Assembly: GCF_006440675.2 (NCBI RefSeq)
Contig: NZ_CP083951.1
Span: 2,575,501-2,639,500 of the forward strand
Length of the DNA stretch: 64,000 bases
DNA from: Mesorhizobium sp. B2-8-5
GTDB taxonomy: Bacteria; Pseudomonadota; Alphaproteobacteria; Rhizobiales; Rhizobiaceae
Direction of reading: 5' to 3'
Shown here piece by piece: positions 45,616-53,970 of the stretch. Under the pieces are notes generated by a model. That model had not been told where the DNA came from, did not search any database, and saw only the letters and a list, made by a program, of their open reading frames with translations. The stretch's first letter is position 1; every line of letters begins with the position of its first letter. The position numbers were made by a program, and so were the translations under genes.

Positions 45616-46545
45616 TTGCGCCTGTTCGCGGAGCGAGAAACCTTGTCGCGCAGCATCGGGCTTGCCCACCTCATCCGTCATAATGACGGCACCTCGACCG
45701 GTGTCTGGGGCATCTATACACTGCAGAGCGCGTTCCAGCCGATCTTCGCCTTCAAGGAGGGCAAGCTTTCGGTCGCCGCTTTCGAGGGGCTGATCCGGCC
45801 GTTCCGCGACGGCGAGCCGCAGTCGCCGGGGACATTTTTCGGTACCTGCCCGGCGGCCGACCGGCTGCATATCGAGGCGCTGACGCGCACTCTGCATCTT
45901 CTGAACGCCGGCGCTTGCCTACCACAAGAGGCGTCCATCTTCGTCAATTTCGATCCGTCGGTCTTCACGGATCGCAGCATCGCCGACAAGGCCCTGCGCG
46001 ACATGCGGCTGGTGCTGCACGAAGCCGGCATCGATCCGCGCCGTATCGTCTGCGAGGTCACCGAGCAGAAATCGGCCTCGCAGGAAACACTCTACGATTT
46101 TGTCGAGGCGCTGAGGGCCAACGGCTTCCGCATCGCGGTGGACGACTATGGCGCCGATGAATCCGACATCAACCGGATCAAGGAACTCAAACCAGACATC
46201 GTCAAGTTCGACGCGCATTGGATCACCCATCTGATGGAGTCCGGCGCCGGCTTCGCCTTGCTGATGGCGATGGTGCAGAGCTTCGAGAACCAGGGCATCC
46301 GCACCGTCTTCGAAGGCATCGAGGAAGGCTGGCAACTGGAGCTTGCCGAGAGGTCCGGCGCCTCCATGGTGCAGGGCTATGTGCTTGCCCGGCCGGAACT
46401 TGCCCCCACCAGCTTTCGCGTTTTCAGCAAGGGCACGCAGCAGCCTTCGACCGGAGACAGCAAGGCATCGGCCGCCCCAAGCCCGGCGGCGCCAACGCCG
46501 CACGGACGGCCGGCAAGGGTGTTCGGGCGCAAGGTCACGCCATGA
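45616..46545 (+). CDS. EAL-domain cyclic-di-GMP phosphodiesterase, gene 1 of pair
   Basis: 309 aa. Only an EAL domain, with QPIF, EGLIRP (E-G-L), VNFDPSVF, CEVTEQK, VDDYGADESD, VKFDAHW and FEGIEEG, thus most metal and catalytic residues are there; the loop DDYGADES departs from DDFGTG. It should degrade cyclic-di-GMP or act as its sensor. The TTG at 45616 is the probable start; another TTG at 45643 is possible. The stop overlaps the next gene's start (ATGA). Confidence 0.8.
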   Translation: MRLFAERETLSRSIGLAHLIRHNDGTSTGVWGIYTLQSAFQPIFAFKEGKLSVAAFEGLIRPFRDGEPQSPGTFFGTCPAADRLHIEALTRTLHLLNAGACLPQEASIFVNFDPSVFTDRSIADKALRDMRLVLHEAGIDPRRIVCEVTEQKSASQETLYDFVEALRANGFRIAVDDYGADESDINRIKELKPDIVKFDAHWITHLMESGAGFALLMAMVQSFENQGIRTVFEGIEEGWQLELAERSGASMVQGYVLARPELAPTSFRVFSKGTQQPSTGDSKASAAPSPAAPTPHGRPARVFGRKVTP

Positions 46546-47402
46546 GCGGACAACCAGACAGGCGGCGCAACGTCGCCGAGGCGATCTTCGCCGACGAGAT
46601 CGGCCTCCAGTTCGGCGTTTATGGCGAGTTCCGGCTGTGGAGCGCCTATCAGCCGATTTTCGCGCCGGAGGGCAGGGTGCTCAGAGCCGTCGCCGTCGAG
46701 GGGCTGATCGAGCCGCGCCGCGTCGCGCAGCCGGTAGCCTCTTCGGTCTTCTTCGGCGGCATTCCCGCGCCCGACCTTCTGTTCGTCGAAACGATGTGCC
46801 GGATGCTGCATCTCGGCAATTATCGCAACATCGGCGTCGAGGGATTGACGCTGTTCTTCAACTATAATCCGACCATCAACGACCATCTCGGACGGGCGCT
46901 CGCCGAGATCCGGCTGATGACCAGGCATCTCGACGATCTGGAGCTTGAGCCCAGCCTGCTGGTCTGCGAGATCACGGAGCAGGCAGCCGATGACCAGGTT
47001 CTTGCCAGCCTGGTGCGCGAAATGCGGCGCGATGGCATCCGCATCGCCATCGACGATTTCGGCACGGGGCATTCGACCGAGGCGCGCATCGATCTGCTTG
47101 CGCCCGACATCGTCAAGATCGATGGCGCCTGGTTTGGCGAGCTCTGCCGCCATGCCGCGGCCGAACGCTTCTTCCGGCCGTTGGTGGCGACGCTGCACGA
47201 GCGCGGCGCCAAAGTGCTGGTCGAGGGCATCGAGAACGCACAGCATTTGCGCGTCGCGCTCGAGGGCGGCGTCGACCTTTTGCAGGGTTTCCATCTCGCC
47301 CGTCCGGCCCTCGCCGGCACGATCTTCAAGGAAGAACCGCTTTCCGTCGACGCGCTGCTCGGCGCCGGCAACAAGGTCGTGCCCCTGCACCAGCATCGCT
47401 GA
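46542..47402 (+). CDS. EAL-domain cyclic-di-GMP phosphodiesterase, gene 2 of pair
   Basis: 286 aa. The domain is complete: QPIFAPEG, EGLIEPRR, FFNYNPTI, CEITEQ, IDDFGTGHS, IVKIDGAW, VEGIENAQH and LLQGFHLARP. It appears to be a tandem duplicate of the preceding gene with a better conserved active site. Coupled to it by ATGA overlap, so the two may form a heterodimer. The 3' end lies within a palindrome array. Confidence 0.87.
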   Translation: MSGQPDRRRNVAEAIFADEIGLQFGVYGEFRLWSAYQPIFAPEGRVLRAVAVEGLIEPRRVAQPVASSVFFGGIPAPDLLFVETMCRMLHLGNYRNIGVEGLTLFFNYNPTINDHLGRALAEIRLMTRHLDDLELEPSLLVCEITEQAADDQVLASLVREMRRDGIRIAIDDFGTGHSTEARIDLLAPDIVKIDGAWFGELCRHAAAERFFRPLVATLHERGAKVLVEGIENAQHLRVALEGGVDLLQGFHLARPALAGTIFKEEPLSVDALLGAGNKVVPLHQHR

Positions 47403-47472
47403 TGCCGACCAAGGAAAACGCATCAGCATCGCTGATGCGGGACTCCAAAGGACGCATCAGCGATGCTGATGT
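47387..47472. repeat. Three 19-bp palindromes at 33-34-bp spacing
   Basis: GCATCAGCATCGCTGATGC is perfect at 47420-47438; copies with one changed base lie at 47387-47405 (spanning the EAL gene stop) and, in the opposite orientation of the centre, at 47454-47472. The start-to-start spacing of 33 and 34 bp is close to three helical turns. Confidence 0.85.
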
Positions 47473-47553
47473 TTCGTCTCAAAAACAAATCACTGGATGG
47501 GACCTAGCCGCGCGCGTTAGAGCGTTCCCAGGAGACTCGAGAGGGCAAGAGGC

Positions 47554-48162
47554 ATGATCCTTTACGACATGGCCGACAGCGGCAATTGCTACAAGCCGCG
47601 GCTGTTAATGGCGAAGCTCGGCATCCCCTTCACCCGGGTCGAGGTGAGCTCGCATACCGGCGAGACGCGCAAGCCCGACTATGTCGCCAAGAATCCGAAT
47701 GCGATGGTGCCGATGCTCGAGCTCGACGACGGCAGGCGCATCGCCGAGAGCAATGCCATCCTGCTCTACCTCGCCGAAGGCACGCGCTTCCTGCCGGCCG
47801 ACAAATATGAGCGGGCGTTGGCTTACCAATGGCTGTTCTTCGAGCAATACAGCCATGAGCCCTATATCGCGGTGCGCAAGGCGCTTTTGACTTTCCCGGA
47901 GCGGGCGAAGGACGCGACGGCGGAACGATTGGCGCAGACGCTGGAACGCGGCAACAAGGCGCTCGGCGTGATGAACAGCCACCTGCAGCAAAACGCGTTC
48001 TTCGCCGGCAGCGCCTACAGCGTCGCCGACATCGCTTTATATGCCTATACCCACACCGCCGAGATGGGCGGCTTCCAGCTGGACGCCTATCCGGCGGTCG
48101 CCGCCTGGCTGAAGCGGGTCGAGGCGGACAAGGGGCATGTGCCGATCGAGTGGAAGGAATGA
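47554..48162 (+). CDS. Glutathione S-transferase family protein
   Basis: 202 aa. N-terminal thioredoxin-like domain (ILYDMADSGNCYKPRLLMAKLG; NPNAMVPMLELDDG; AESNAILLYLAEG) with the glutathione-binding Ser/Asn, and an all-helical C-terminal domain with SVADIALYAYTHTAEMGG. It may conjugate or reduce electrophiles. AGAGG precedes the ATG. Stands alone, downstream of the palindrome array. Confidence 0.9.
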   Translation: MILYDMADSGNCYKPRLLMAKLGIPFTRVEVSSHTGETRKPDYVAKNPNAMVPMLELDDGRRIAESNAILLYLAEGTRFLPADKYERALAYQWLFFEQYSHEPYIAVRKALLTFPERAKDATAERLAQTLERGNKALGVMNSHLQQNAFFAGSAYSVADIALYAYTHTAEMGGFQLDAYPAVAAWLKRVEADKGHVPIEWKE

Positions 48163-48206
48163 TCTAGCGTCTGCTAGCCGCTTTCGCTGGAGCACAAGCG
48201 CGAGGG

Positions 48207-48461
48207 CTATTTGATAAGTCGATCATATTCGGCATGGGTGCCGATCCAGATCCAGTCAAAACCATCACTGCTTTCAAGGGCCAAGGCCCGGTAATTGTCG
48301 TCTATTCTCGCCGACCAAAGCTCTCCCACCTTCTTGAAATGGAGGGATGGATGTCGCGGATTGGTCTTCATCAAAATGAAATTCTTGTCGGCCACGCGGC
48401 GAGCGGCCTTTGGCAAAGAATTGTATTTTGTCCAGAAGCTAGCGGTGGCTCTGTGCCTCAC
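48207..48461 (-). CDS. RelE/ParE-family toxin
   Basis: 84 aa with the beta-alpha ParE/RelE pattern: TASFWTKYNSLPKAARRVADK, HPSLHFKKVGELWSARIDDNYRALA, and WIWIGTHAEYDRLIK. RelE-type toxins cut ribosome-bound mRNA and ParE types poison gyrase; the sequence cannot decide which. GTG start overlapping the antitoxin stop (GTGA). Confidence 0.85.
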   Translation of the reverse strand: MRHRATASFWTKYNSLPKAARRVADKNFILMKTNPRHPSLHFKKVGELWSARIDDNYRALALESSDGFDWIWIGTHAEYDRLIK

Positions 48462-48658
48462 AGGTCACGCAGTTTGCCGGCGGCTATTTCGGCACGTGCG
48501 TCTGCCACCAGCTTATCCAGCCGGCCCGATTTTGCGTCGGCCTCGATCTTCCGGTCCCATAAATCAGCCTGCAGCGCTTCGAACCATGCGGCGAACGCTT
48601 TAAGCTCATCTGGGCTGAGCTCCGCGACGGATTTTTCGATCTGTTCGAGTTTGGTCAT
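48458..48658 (-). CDS. Antitoxin partner of the RelE/ParE toxin
   Basis: 66 aa helical protein (LEQIEKSVAELSPDELKAFAAW; AWFEALQADLWDRKIEADA) and a GKLRDL tail. It lies directly upstream of the toxin, four bases overlapping, the standard order of antitoxin before toxin. It lacks an obvious DNA-binding HTH; dimer and repressor functions are inferred from the layout. Confidence 0.8.
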   Translation of the reverse strand: MTKLEQIEKSVAELSPDELKAFAAWFEALQADLWDRKIEADAKSGRLDKLVADARAEIAAGKLRDL

Positions 48659-48743
48659 GCATCAAAGGTAGCATTGATGGGCCAAAAGTGCCATCCGCGG
48701 GCTGCTGGGCCCGGACAACAACCCACCCAAAAATCCGGACAAC

Positions 48744-48766
48744 AAAAAAGGCGGGCAATGCCCGCC
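48744..48766 (-). terminator. Terminator downstream of cspA
   Basis: GGCGGGC and GCCCGCC form a stem with a 3-base loop, followed by TTTTTTG on the minus strand. It stands about 220 bases after the cspA stop and before the antitoxin. Confidence 0.85.
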
Positions 48767-48987
48767 TTCCTCTGCCGGTAGCCTGATCGGGAGCGTCTGG
48801 TCCGGGCTGGCAGCTATCTGCTGTTCCAGCTTGTCGGGTCTTTTCGCTCCGGCGCGCTTCTCGCGCGACCGTCAGTACATCCGTGACTTGCCGCGCGCCC
48901 CGAACCTTCGTCCGGCGCGCGCCTTTGCTTAGCCGCATTTCTGCAACGCCAAGCGATTCCGCTTGGCTGCAAAATGCTTAAGCCAAA

Positions 48988-49200
48988 TCAGGCTGCCTTG
49001 CTCAGAGACCCAGCAGCGGACTTGCCGGTGCGGCGGTCCTGCTCGATCTCGAAGTTGATTTTCTGGCCTTCAGCGAGGCTGGTCATGCCAGCGCGCTCGA
49101 CAGCGGAGATGTGGACGAAAACGTCCGCGCCGCCATTGTCAGGCTGGATGAAGCCGTAGCCCTTGGTGGCGTTGAACCACTTGACCGTACCAGTTGCCAT
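48988..49200 (-). CDS. cspA: Cold-shock-domain protein CspA
   Basis: 70 aa OB-fold RNA chaperone with RNP1 KGYGFIQP and RNP2 VFVHIS, plus the start [14 protein letters not shown]. It binds single-stranded RNA and melts secondary structure. The gene has about 250 bp of non-coding DNA upstream, consistent with a long 5' leader as in many csp genes, and a further 220 bases to the terminator. No ribosome binding site can be identified with certainty beyond GGAAGGG near the start. Confidence 0.93.
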   Translation of the reverse strand: MATGTVKWFNATKGYGFIQPDNGGADVFVHISAVERAGMTSLAEGQKINFEIEQDRRTGKSAAGSLSKAA

Positions 49201-49459
49201 GTAAAATGCCCTTCCACATTTGCTTTCGTTTGACCAGACCCGAAGTCCGGCCGGTGGTATCGAAATTTTGGAGACGTCAGCAAACGCGAGGGATCGCGAG
49301 GCCCGATCGATCGGCCAAATTCAATGGCCCGCATATAGGACAGTTTGCGAAGGAATACAAGACGGGTTGCAGGCGCGCTGCTCGCGGTTGCACGGAAGTT
49401 TTGACAGCGGCCGCGCGTTGTGGAGGGATGAGATGCTTGCCGTTCCATGGAGAGGAACC

Positions 49460-49786
49460 ATGAAGACCGTTTTGCTTGCCGCCTGCTTCCTGCTGCTGGC
49501 CGCCGAGGCGCAGGCGGTGTCGCGCTACGATCCGACGCGCATGAGCTGCGACCGGGTGCAGGCGACGATCGCGAGACAGGGCGCCGTCATCCTGCGCTAC
49601 CAGTCGACGCGCGTGCCGGGGCTGCCGCTTTACGACCGCTACGTGCGCGACGAGCGCTTCTGCAACGCGGGCGAAGTGAGGGCGCGCGCCTATGTGCCGA
49701 GCGCCGACACCAGGTCCTGCATGGTCTATGTCTGCAAGCGTCCGGATTTCGACCGGCGCTTCCGCCGTCGGTTCCTGCAAGACTAA
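49460..49786 (+). CDS. Small exported Cys-containing protein
   Basis: 108 aa. Signal peptide (MKTVLLAACFLLLAAEAQA) cut before VSRYDP. The mature part has four cysteines (SCDRVQA, FCNAGE, SCMVYVC) and ends in a basic tail RRRFLQD; disulfides in the periplasm are likely. No family is recognised. GAGAGGAACC precedes the ATG. The stop lies at the base of a repeat cluster. Confidence 0.7.
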   Translation: MKTVLLAACFLLLAAEAQAVSRYDPTRMSCDRVQATIARQGAVILRYQSTRVPGLPLYDRYVRDERFCNAGEVRARAYVPSADTRSCMVYVCKRPDFDRRFRRRFLQD

Positions 49787-49885
49787 AGCGCATCGCGTCG
49801 AAACGGATTCACGCGACGCGCTTTAGCTCGTTGCTTGATGCATGTCGTTATCGCAAAACCGAGGTCACTTTTGCGCGACATGCAT
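49784..49885. repeat. Two-hairpin interspersed repeat
   Basis: CTAAAGCGC...GCGCTTTAG arms (49784-49827) are followed by ATGCATGTCG...CGACATGCAT arms (49840-49885) around TTATCGCAAAACCG and CACTTTTGCG. The second part is of the GCATGTCG-TTATC type known to me as abundant in rhizobial genomes. It adjoins repeat copy C directly. Confidence 0.75.
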
Positions 49886-49886
49886 T

Positions 49887-50012
49887 AGAGCGGTTCGGCG
49901 TTTCACGGAAACGCCGAACCGCTCTATCTTCTTTGTCTGACGCAATTCCGGACGGAACGCCACGGCGCAGCCGCCGAGCCCAACCGCTATGCATTTTTCC
50001 TGGAATTGCTCT
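49887..50012. repeat. Interspersed palindromic repeat, copy C
   Basis: The hairpin is perfect: AGAGCGGTTCGGCGTTTC - ACG - its complement (18-bp stem). It is followed by the conserved block from ACGCAATTCCGGACGGAA to TTCCTGGAATTGCTC. It lies between convergent genes. Confidence 0.88.
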
Positions 50013-50018
50013 GTGTTC

Positions 50019-50588
50019 TCAGAACCCGAACGAGGCCTGCACGGCCGGCGGCGGGCCGACGCGCACGCCTTCCATGGCCAGCATCTTTTCCTTGGTGGCC
50101 GAGCCGCCCGGCGCGGAGAAGCCGCCGATCTTACCGCCAGCGGCCAGGATGCGATGGCACGGAATGACCAGCGGGACCGGGTTGGCGCCAAGCGCCGCGC
50201 CCGTTTCGCGCGGAAGGCCGGCATGGCCGGCGCGTTTGGCCAGTTCGCCGTAGGTGGTGGTCTCGCCGAAGCGGAGCGTGCGCGCCGCTTCATAAATGGC
50301 GAGGCGGAAATCGTCGACGCCGTCGAGATCGACCGGCACGCCGGAGAAGTCGACGTCCTCGCCGGCCGCATAGGCCTTGATCGAGGCGATCAGATCGACC
50401 ACCCAGGACGGCTGGTCTGTCGAGGCTGAGACGCCGGGGTGGCGAAGCAGCCGGCGCTCGACCGCTTCGCGGCTGCGCTCTGGCAGGCAAAGCCGGATCA
50501 GGCCCTTCTCGCTCCATGCGATGCCCATGAAGCCGATCACTGTTTCTAACACTGCGTGGCCGGCCGTGATCTGGGATGTGGGTTTCAT
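50019..50588 (-). CDS. ogt: Methylated-DNA-protein cysteine methyltransferase
   Basis: 189 aa. The suicide repair protein takes alkyl groups from O6-alkylguanine. The active-site PCHR with acceptor Cys is in VPLVIPCHRILAAGGKIGGFSAPGG, and the HTH recognition segment is GETTTYGELAKRAG. GGAAGGAA precedes the ATG at 50588. Divergent from the transglycosylase gene. No Ada-type N-terminal domain. Confidence 0.92.
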   Translation of the reverse strand: MKPTSQITAGHAVLETVIGFMGIAWSEKGLIRLCLPERSREAVERRLLRHPGVSASTDQPSWVVDLIASIKAYAAGEDVDFSGVPVDLDGVDDFRLAIYEAARTLRFGETTTYGELAKRAGHAGLPRETGAALGANPVPLVIPCHRILAAGGKIGGFSAPGGSATKEKMLAMEGVRVGPPPAVQASFGF

Positions 50589-50639
50589 GACGTATTCCTT
50601 CCGCAAAACAGCGAAAAACGAGTACATATCCAGAACAAT

Positions 50640-51749
50640 ATGGCACTTCCGCTCTGTTGTCGCCACCCGAAAACCGCTTGGTGGCCCCGATTGCCGGGTG
50701 TGAATCGCTGGTGTAAGGACTTCTTAACAACCGACAAACCGGACCCGTACGGCTTGCCCGCTAAAATCATAATCACCGCGCTCGGCGTGCTCGTTGCCGC
50801 TGCTGGTCTGAGCGGTTGCACCTCGACCTCGCAGATGAAGGCCGCGCCCGCGCTTGCGGAAGCCTCGACGCCTGCCGTCGCGGACGACACGCCGACCCTT
50901 GCGCTGCCCGAGAAGGTCGCCGTATTGCCGGAGCCTTCCGGCCTTGCGCAGGTGCAGACCGCGGCGCTCACAGGCGATGCCGTCGCCATGGCCACGACGC
51001 CTGGCGCGCCCGCGACGCAAAGCGCGCTGGCGACGCAAAGCGCGCTTTTGCCGCCGCCTGTCCAGCCTGGCGCACCTCAGTCCGGTGTTACGCAGGCGCA
51101 ACCCGCGGCTTTCGCTGGTTCGACGCCGCTCGTCGGCCAGTTTCCGCCGCCCCCGGTGCTGACCGCCGGCGGCTCGCCGACCGGCCCGGGATCCATCAGC
51201 CGAGCGGCGGTCTATACGACCGCGGGCGTCGCCATGCCGGTCACCGGCCAGTCGGCGAAAGTCGCTCCGATGCCCGGCGTCCAGCAGGTCGCCTATGTGG
51301 CGCCGGAAAATCCGGCGCTGCTTGCGGCACCTGGCCAACCCGAGCAGCACGCCAGCGGCCCGCGCGGCGAGATCGAACGGCTGATCGAGAAATATTCTGC
51401 GATCTATGAAGTGCCGATCGACCTGGTACGCCATGTCGTCAATCGTGAAAGCACCTTCAACCCGAAAGCCTATAATCACGGCCATTGGGGACTGATGCAG
51501 ATCAAGCACGCGACGGCGCGCGGCATGGGCTATGACGGACCGGCGACCGGCCTGTTCGATGCCGAGACCAATCTCAAATACGCGGTGAAATATCTGCGGG
51601 GCGCCTGGCTGGTTTCGGGCGGCAACGCCAAGCGGGCCGACACGCTCTACCAGACTGGCTATTATTACGACGCCAAGCGCAAGGGCTTGCTCGAGGCGAC
51701 GGGCCTTGGCGTCGACCGCAAGCGCCGCCGCCTGCAACCCGACGCCTGA
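50640..51749 (+). CDS. Lytic transglycosylase lipoprotein
   Basis: The N-terminal segment contains a hydrophobic stretch and a lipobox (GLSGC), then an Ala/Pro-rich linker of about 200 residues with the duplication ATQSAL-ATQSAL. The C-terminal SLT domain begins IERLIEKYSAIYEVPIDLVRHVVNRESTFNP with the catalytic Glu and continues YNHGHWGLMQIKHATARGMGY. It cleaves peptidoglycan glycan strands in the periplasm. The start at 50640 is uncertain; a GTG at 50697 would give a more usual signal peptide. Confidence 0.87.
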   Translation: MALPLCCRHPKTAWWPRLPGVNRWCKDFLTTDKPDPYGLPAKIIITALGVLVAAAGLSGCTSTSQMKAAPALAEASTPAVADDTPTLALPEKVAVLPEPSGLAQVQTAALTGDAVAMATTPGAPATQSALATQSALLPPPVQPGAPQSGVTQAQPAAFAGSTPLVGQFPPPPVLTAGGSPTGPGSISRAAVYTTAGVAMPVTGQSAKVAPMPGVQQVAYVAPENPALLAAPGQPEQHASGPRGEIERLIEKYSAIYEVPIDLVRHVVNRESTFNPKAYNHGHWGLMQIKHATARGMGYDGPATGLFDAETNLKYAVKYLRGAWLVSGGNAKRADTLYQTGYYYDAKRKGLLEATGLGVDRKRRRLQPDA

Positions 51750-51789
51750 GCCGACGGGTCAGGTCGCGCGCGGCGTTCGAGACAGCGCC

Positions 51790-52287
51790 ATGCATGAAAA
51801 CACGACGCCCCGCCCGCCGGCTGCCAACGACATCCGCCTGCGCAAGCTGTTCGACGATACGCTCGCTCCGCCGCACTGGCCGGAGGGTTTCGTCATGCGC
51901 GCGTTCGAGCAGCGGGATGCGCCGGCTTTGCACGCGCTGCTGGAAGAGGTGTTCGATGACGGCGCCGACGGACCGTTCGACGAATGGTGGCCGCGCATTG
52001 CCGGCGATGCGGAGTTCGATCCCGCTCTCTGTTTCCTGGCGATCGACGGCAAGGGCCTGCTGGCGGGCGCGGCGCTTTGCTGGACGTCCGGTTTCGTCAA
52101 GGACCTCGCCGTCCATCCGGAATCGAGACGGCAGGGCCTCGGCGAGGCGCTGATGCGGCAGGTGTTCCTGACGTTTCGCGAGCGCGGGGCGACGCATGTC
52201 GATCTCAAGACCAATAGTGTGAAGAACACCACGGCCTTCCGGCTCTACGAACGGCTCGGCATGATCCCGGTCGGCTGGGAAGGCTGA
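51790..52287 (+). CDS. GNAT-family N-acetyltransferase
   Basis: 165 aa. The acetyl-CoA binding motif VKDLAVHPESRRQGLGEALM and the C-terminal TAFRLYERLGMIPVGW are typical. Substrate not predictable. The ATG at 51790 was preferred because the earlier frame overlaps the preceding gene's end. It follows the transglycosylase by 40 bp and may share its transcript. Confidence 0.85.
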   Translation: MHENTTPRPPAANDIRLRKLFDDTLAPPHWPEGFVMRAFEQRDAPALHALLEEVFDDGADGPFDEWWPRIAGDAEFDPALCFLAIDGKGLLAGAALCWTSGFVKDLAVHPESRRQGLGEALMRQVFLTFRERGATHVDLKTNSVKNTTAFRLYERLGMIPVGWEG

Positions 52288-52713
52288 CGCGCAAAGCGCG
52301 GCGGGCCGGATTGGAGGCTCCCGGCGCGGCGTTGCAATCACCTGCGCGCGTGAGCATTGTGAACGGCTTCACATAGGCTGACGTTAGGGCATGCTAATTC
52401 GTCGTCGTGCCGGGCGGCCGATCGGCGGATCGACGCGGGCAAGGCGTCGGAGGAGGCTGTGCCGGCATGCGTCAGCCACTCCCAGGCGGGCTCCGGGGCG
52501 GGGGTTTCGGAGCCCGTCCGCTTTCGCGCGAAGCGAGGTGGACGGAACGGGCCACCGACGCGGTCAAGCCAACCGAGATCGGCTTCACCAACCCGCCGGC
52601 CCGGTCGGCACGCACAAGCGCGGGAACCCTAAGCGGCGTGGCGCATTCAACGCAGGGGCCTTGATGAGCCGCGACCTGCGCGTCGCCGGTCGCGCAGGGA
52701 GGTCCGCAACCCC
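52288..52713. other. Gene-free region before the sugar ABC operon
   Basis: I see no protein-coding frame in this 426-bp stretch. It is GC-rich with several short inverted repeats, such as GGGCTCCG and CGGAGCCC around a G-run near 52490-52520. It must hold the promoter of the ABC operon, but no unambiguous -35/-10 pair is visible. Confidence 0.4.
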
Positions 52714-53970
52714 GTGAAACTTGCTTTAGCATTCCTGGCCGCCGGCATCATGCTTGGCGCTGTTCAAGCGCGAGCCGTGGAGCTGTCGATCGTGTCGGGC
52801 GATACCGGTAACGGCATCAAGGTGCTGCGCGAGATACTCGATCGTTACCAGAAGAAGAGCGGCAACAAGGTCGACATCGTCATCATTCCGCCTTCGACCA
52901 CCGACCAGTTCGGCCAATACCGGCTCTGGCTCGCCGCCGGCAGCAGCGATATCGACGTCTACCAGACCGACGTGATCTGGGCGCCGCAGCTTGCCAGCCA
53001 GCTGCTCGACCTGACCGAGGCGACCAGGGATGTGGTGGGTGAGCATTTCCCGTCGATCATCAGGTCGCAGACGGTCAACGGCAGGCTGGTCGCCCTGCCG
53101 ATCTTCACCGATGCGCCGGCGCTCTACTACCGCAAGGATCTGCTCGACAAATATGGCGCCAAGGTGCCGACCACCTGGAAGGAGCTCGCCGATACTGCGA
53201 AGCTTGTGATGAACAAGGAGCGGGCGGCCGGCAACAAGGACATCTGGGGCTTCGTCTTCCAGGGCAACGCCTATGAGGGGCTGACCTGCAACGCGCTCGA
53301 ATGGGTGATGTCGAATGGCGGCGGCGGGATCATCGAGCCGGACGGCACGATCTCCATCGACAACCCCAAGGCTGCGGCCGCGCTCGACATGGTCAAGGGC
53401 TGGATCGGCACCATCGCGCCGCCGGGCGTGCTCGCCTATCAGGAGGAGGAAGCGCGCGGCGTCTGGCAGACCGGCAATGCCGTCTTCATGCGAAACTGGC
53501 CCTATGCCTATGCGCTCGGCAACAGCGAGAATTCGCCGATCAAGGGCAAGTTCGACGTGGCGCCGCTGCCGGCCGGCGAAGGCGGGCGGCCGGTGGCAAC
53601 GCTGGGCGGCTGGAACCTTGCGGTCTCCAAATATTCGAAACATCCGGACGCTGCGATCGAGCTGGTCAAGTTCATCGCTTCGCGCGAGATGCAGAAATAC
53701 CGGACGCTCAAAACATCCAACCTGCCGACCATCGCAGCGCTCTATGACGACCCCGACATCGCCAGGCAGCAGCCGATCGTGCCGCGCTGGAAACCGATCT
53801 TCCTCGACGCTCAGCCGCGTCCCTCGGCAACCGCCAGGATCAAATACAACGAGGCATCCAGCCAGTTCTGGACTGCCGTGCACGACACGATCTCCGGCCA
53901 AGGCACCGCCGCCGACAATCTGGCCGATCTCGCGGCGAGGCTGACCAGGCTGAAAGGCAAGGGCTGGTGA
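52714..53970 (+). CDS. Sugar ABC transporter substrate-binding protein
   Basis: 418 aa, family 1 extracellular solute-binding protein. Signal peptide MKLALAFLAAGIMLGAVQARA; mature part with the usual landmarks VLREILDRYQKKSGNKVDIV, DVYQTDVIWAPQLA, PIFTDAPALYYRKDLLDKYG and VFMRNWPYAY. It resembles the trehalose/maltose/alpha-glucoside binding proteins of rhizobia. The start is GTG with GGGAGG upstream; the gene overlaps the next by GTGA. Confidence 0.92.
   Translation: MKLALAFLAAGIMLGAVQARAVELSIVSGDTGNGIKVLREILDRYQKKSGNKVDIVIIPPSTTDQFGQYRLWLAAGSSDIDVYQTDVIWAPQLASQLLDLTEATRDVVGEHFPSIIRSQTVNGRLVALPIFTDAPALYYRKDLLDKYGAKVPTTWKELADTAKLVMNKERAAGNKDIWGFVFQGNAYEGLTCNALEWVMSNGGGGIIEPDGTISIDNPKAAAALDMVKGWIGTIAPPGVLAYQEEEARGVWQTGNAVFMRNWPYAYALGNSENSPIKGKFDVAPLPAGEGGRPVATLGGWNLAVSKYSKHPDAAIELVKFIASREMQKYRTLKTSNLPTIAALYDDPDIARQQPIVPRWKPIFLDAQPRPSATARIKYNEASSQFWTAVHDTISGQGTAADNLADLAARLTRLKGKGW

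Noticed and set aside
47387..47472. Reading the three palindromes as a miniature CRISPR.
   Set aside because: Only three units with 14-15-bp gaps, the centre is inverted in one copy, and no cas genes are present.
48606..48938. A 110-codon frame on the cspA strand that could be a small gene.
   Set aside because: It runs through the strong terminator at 48744-48766 and into the antitoxin gene; composition is Arg-rich with no motif.
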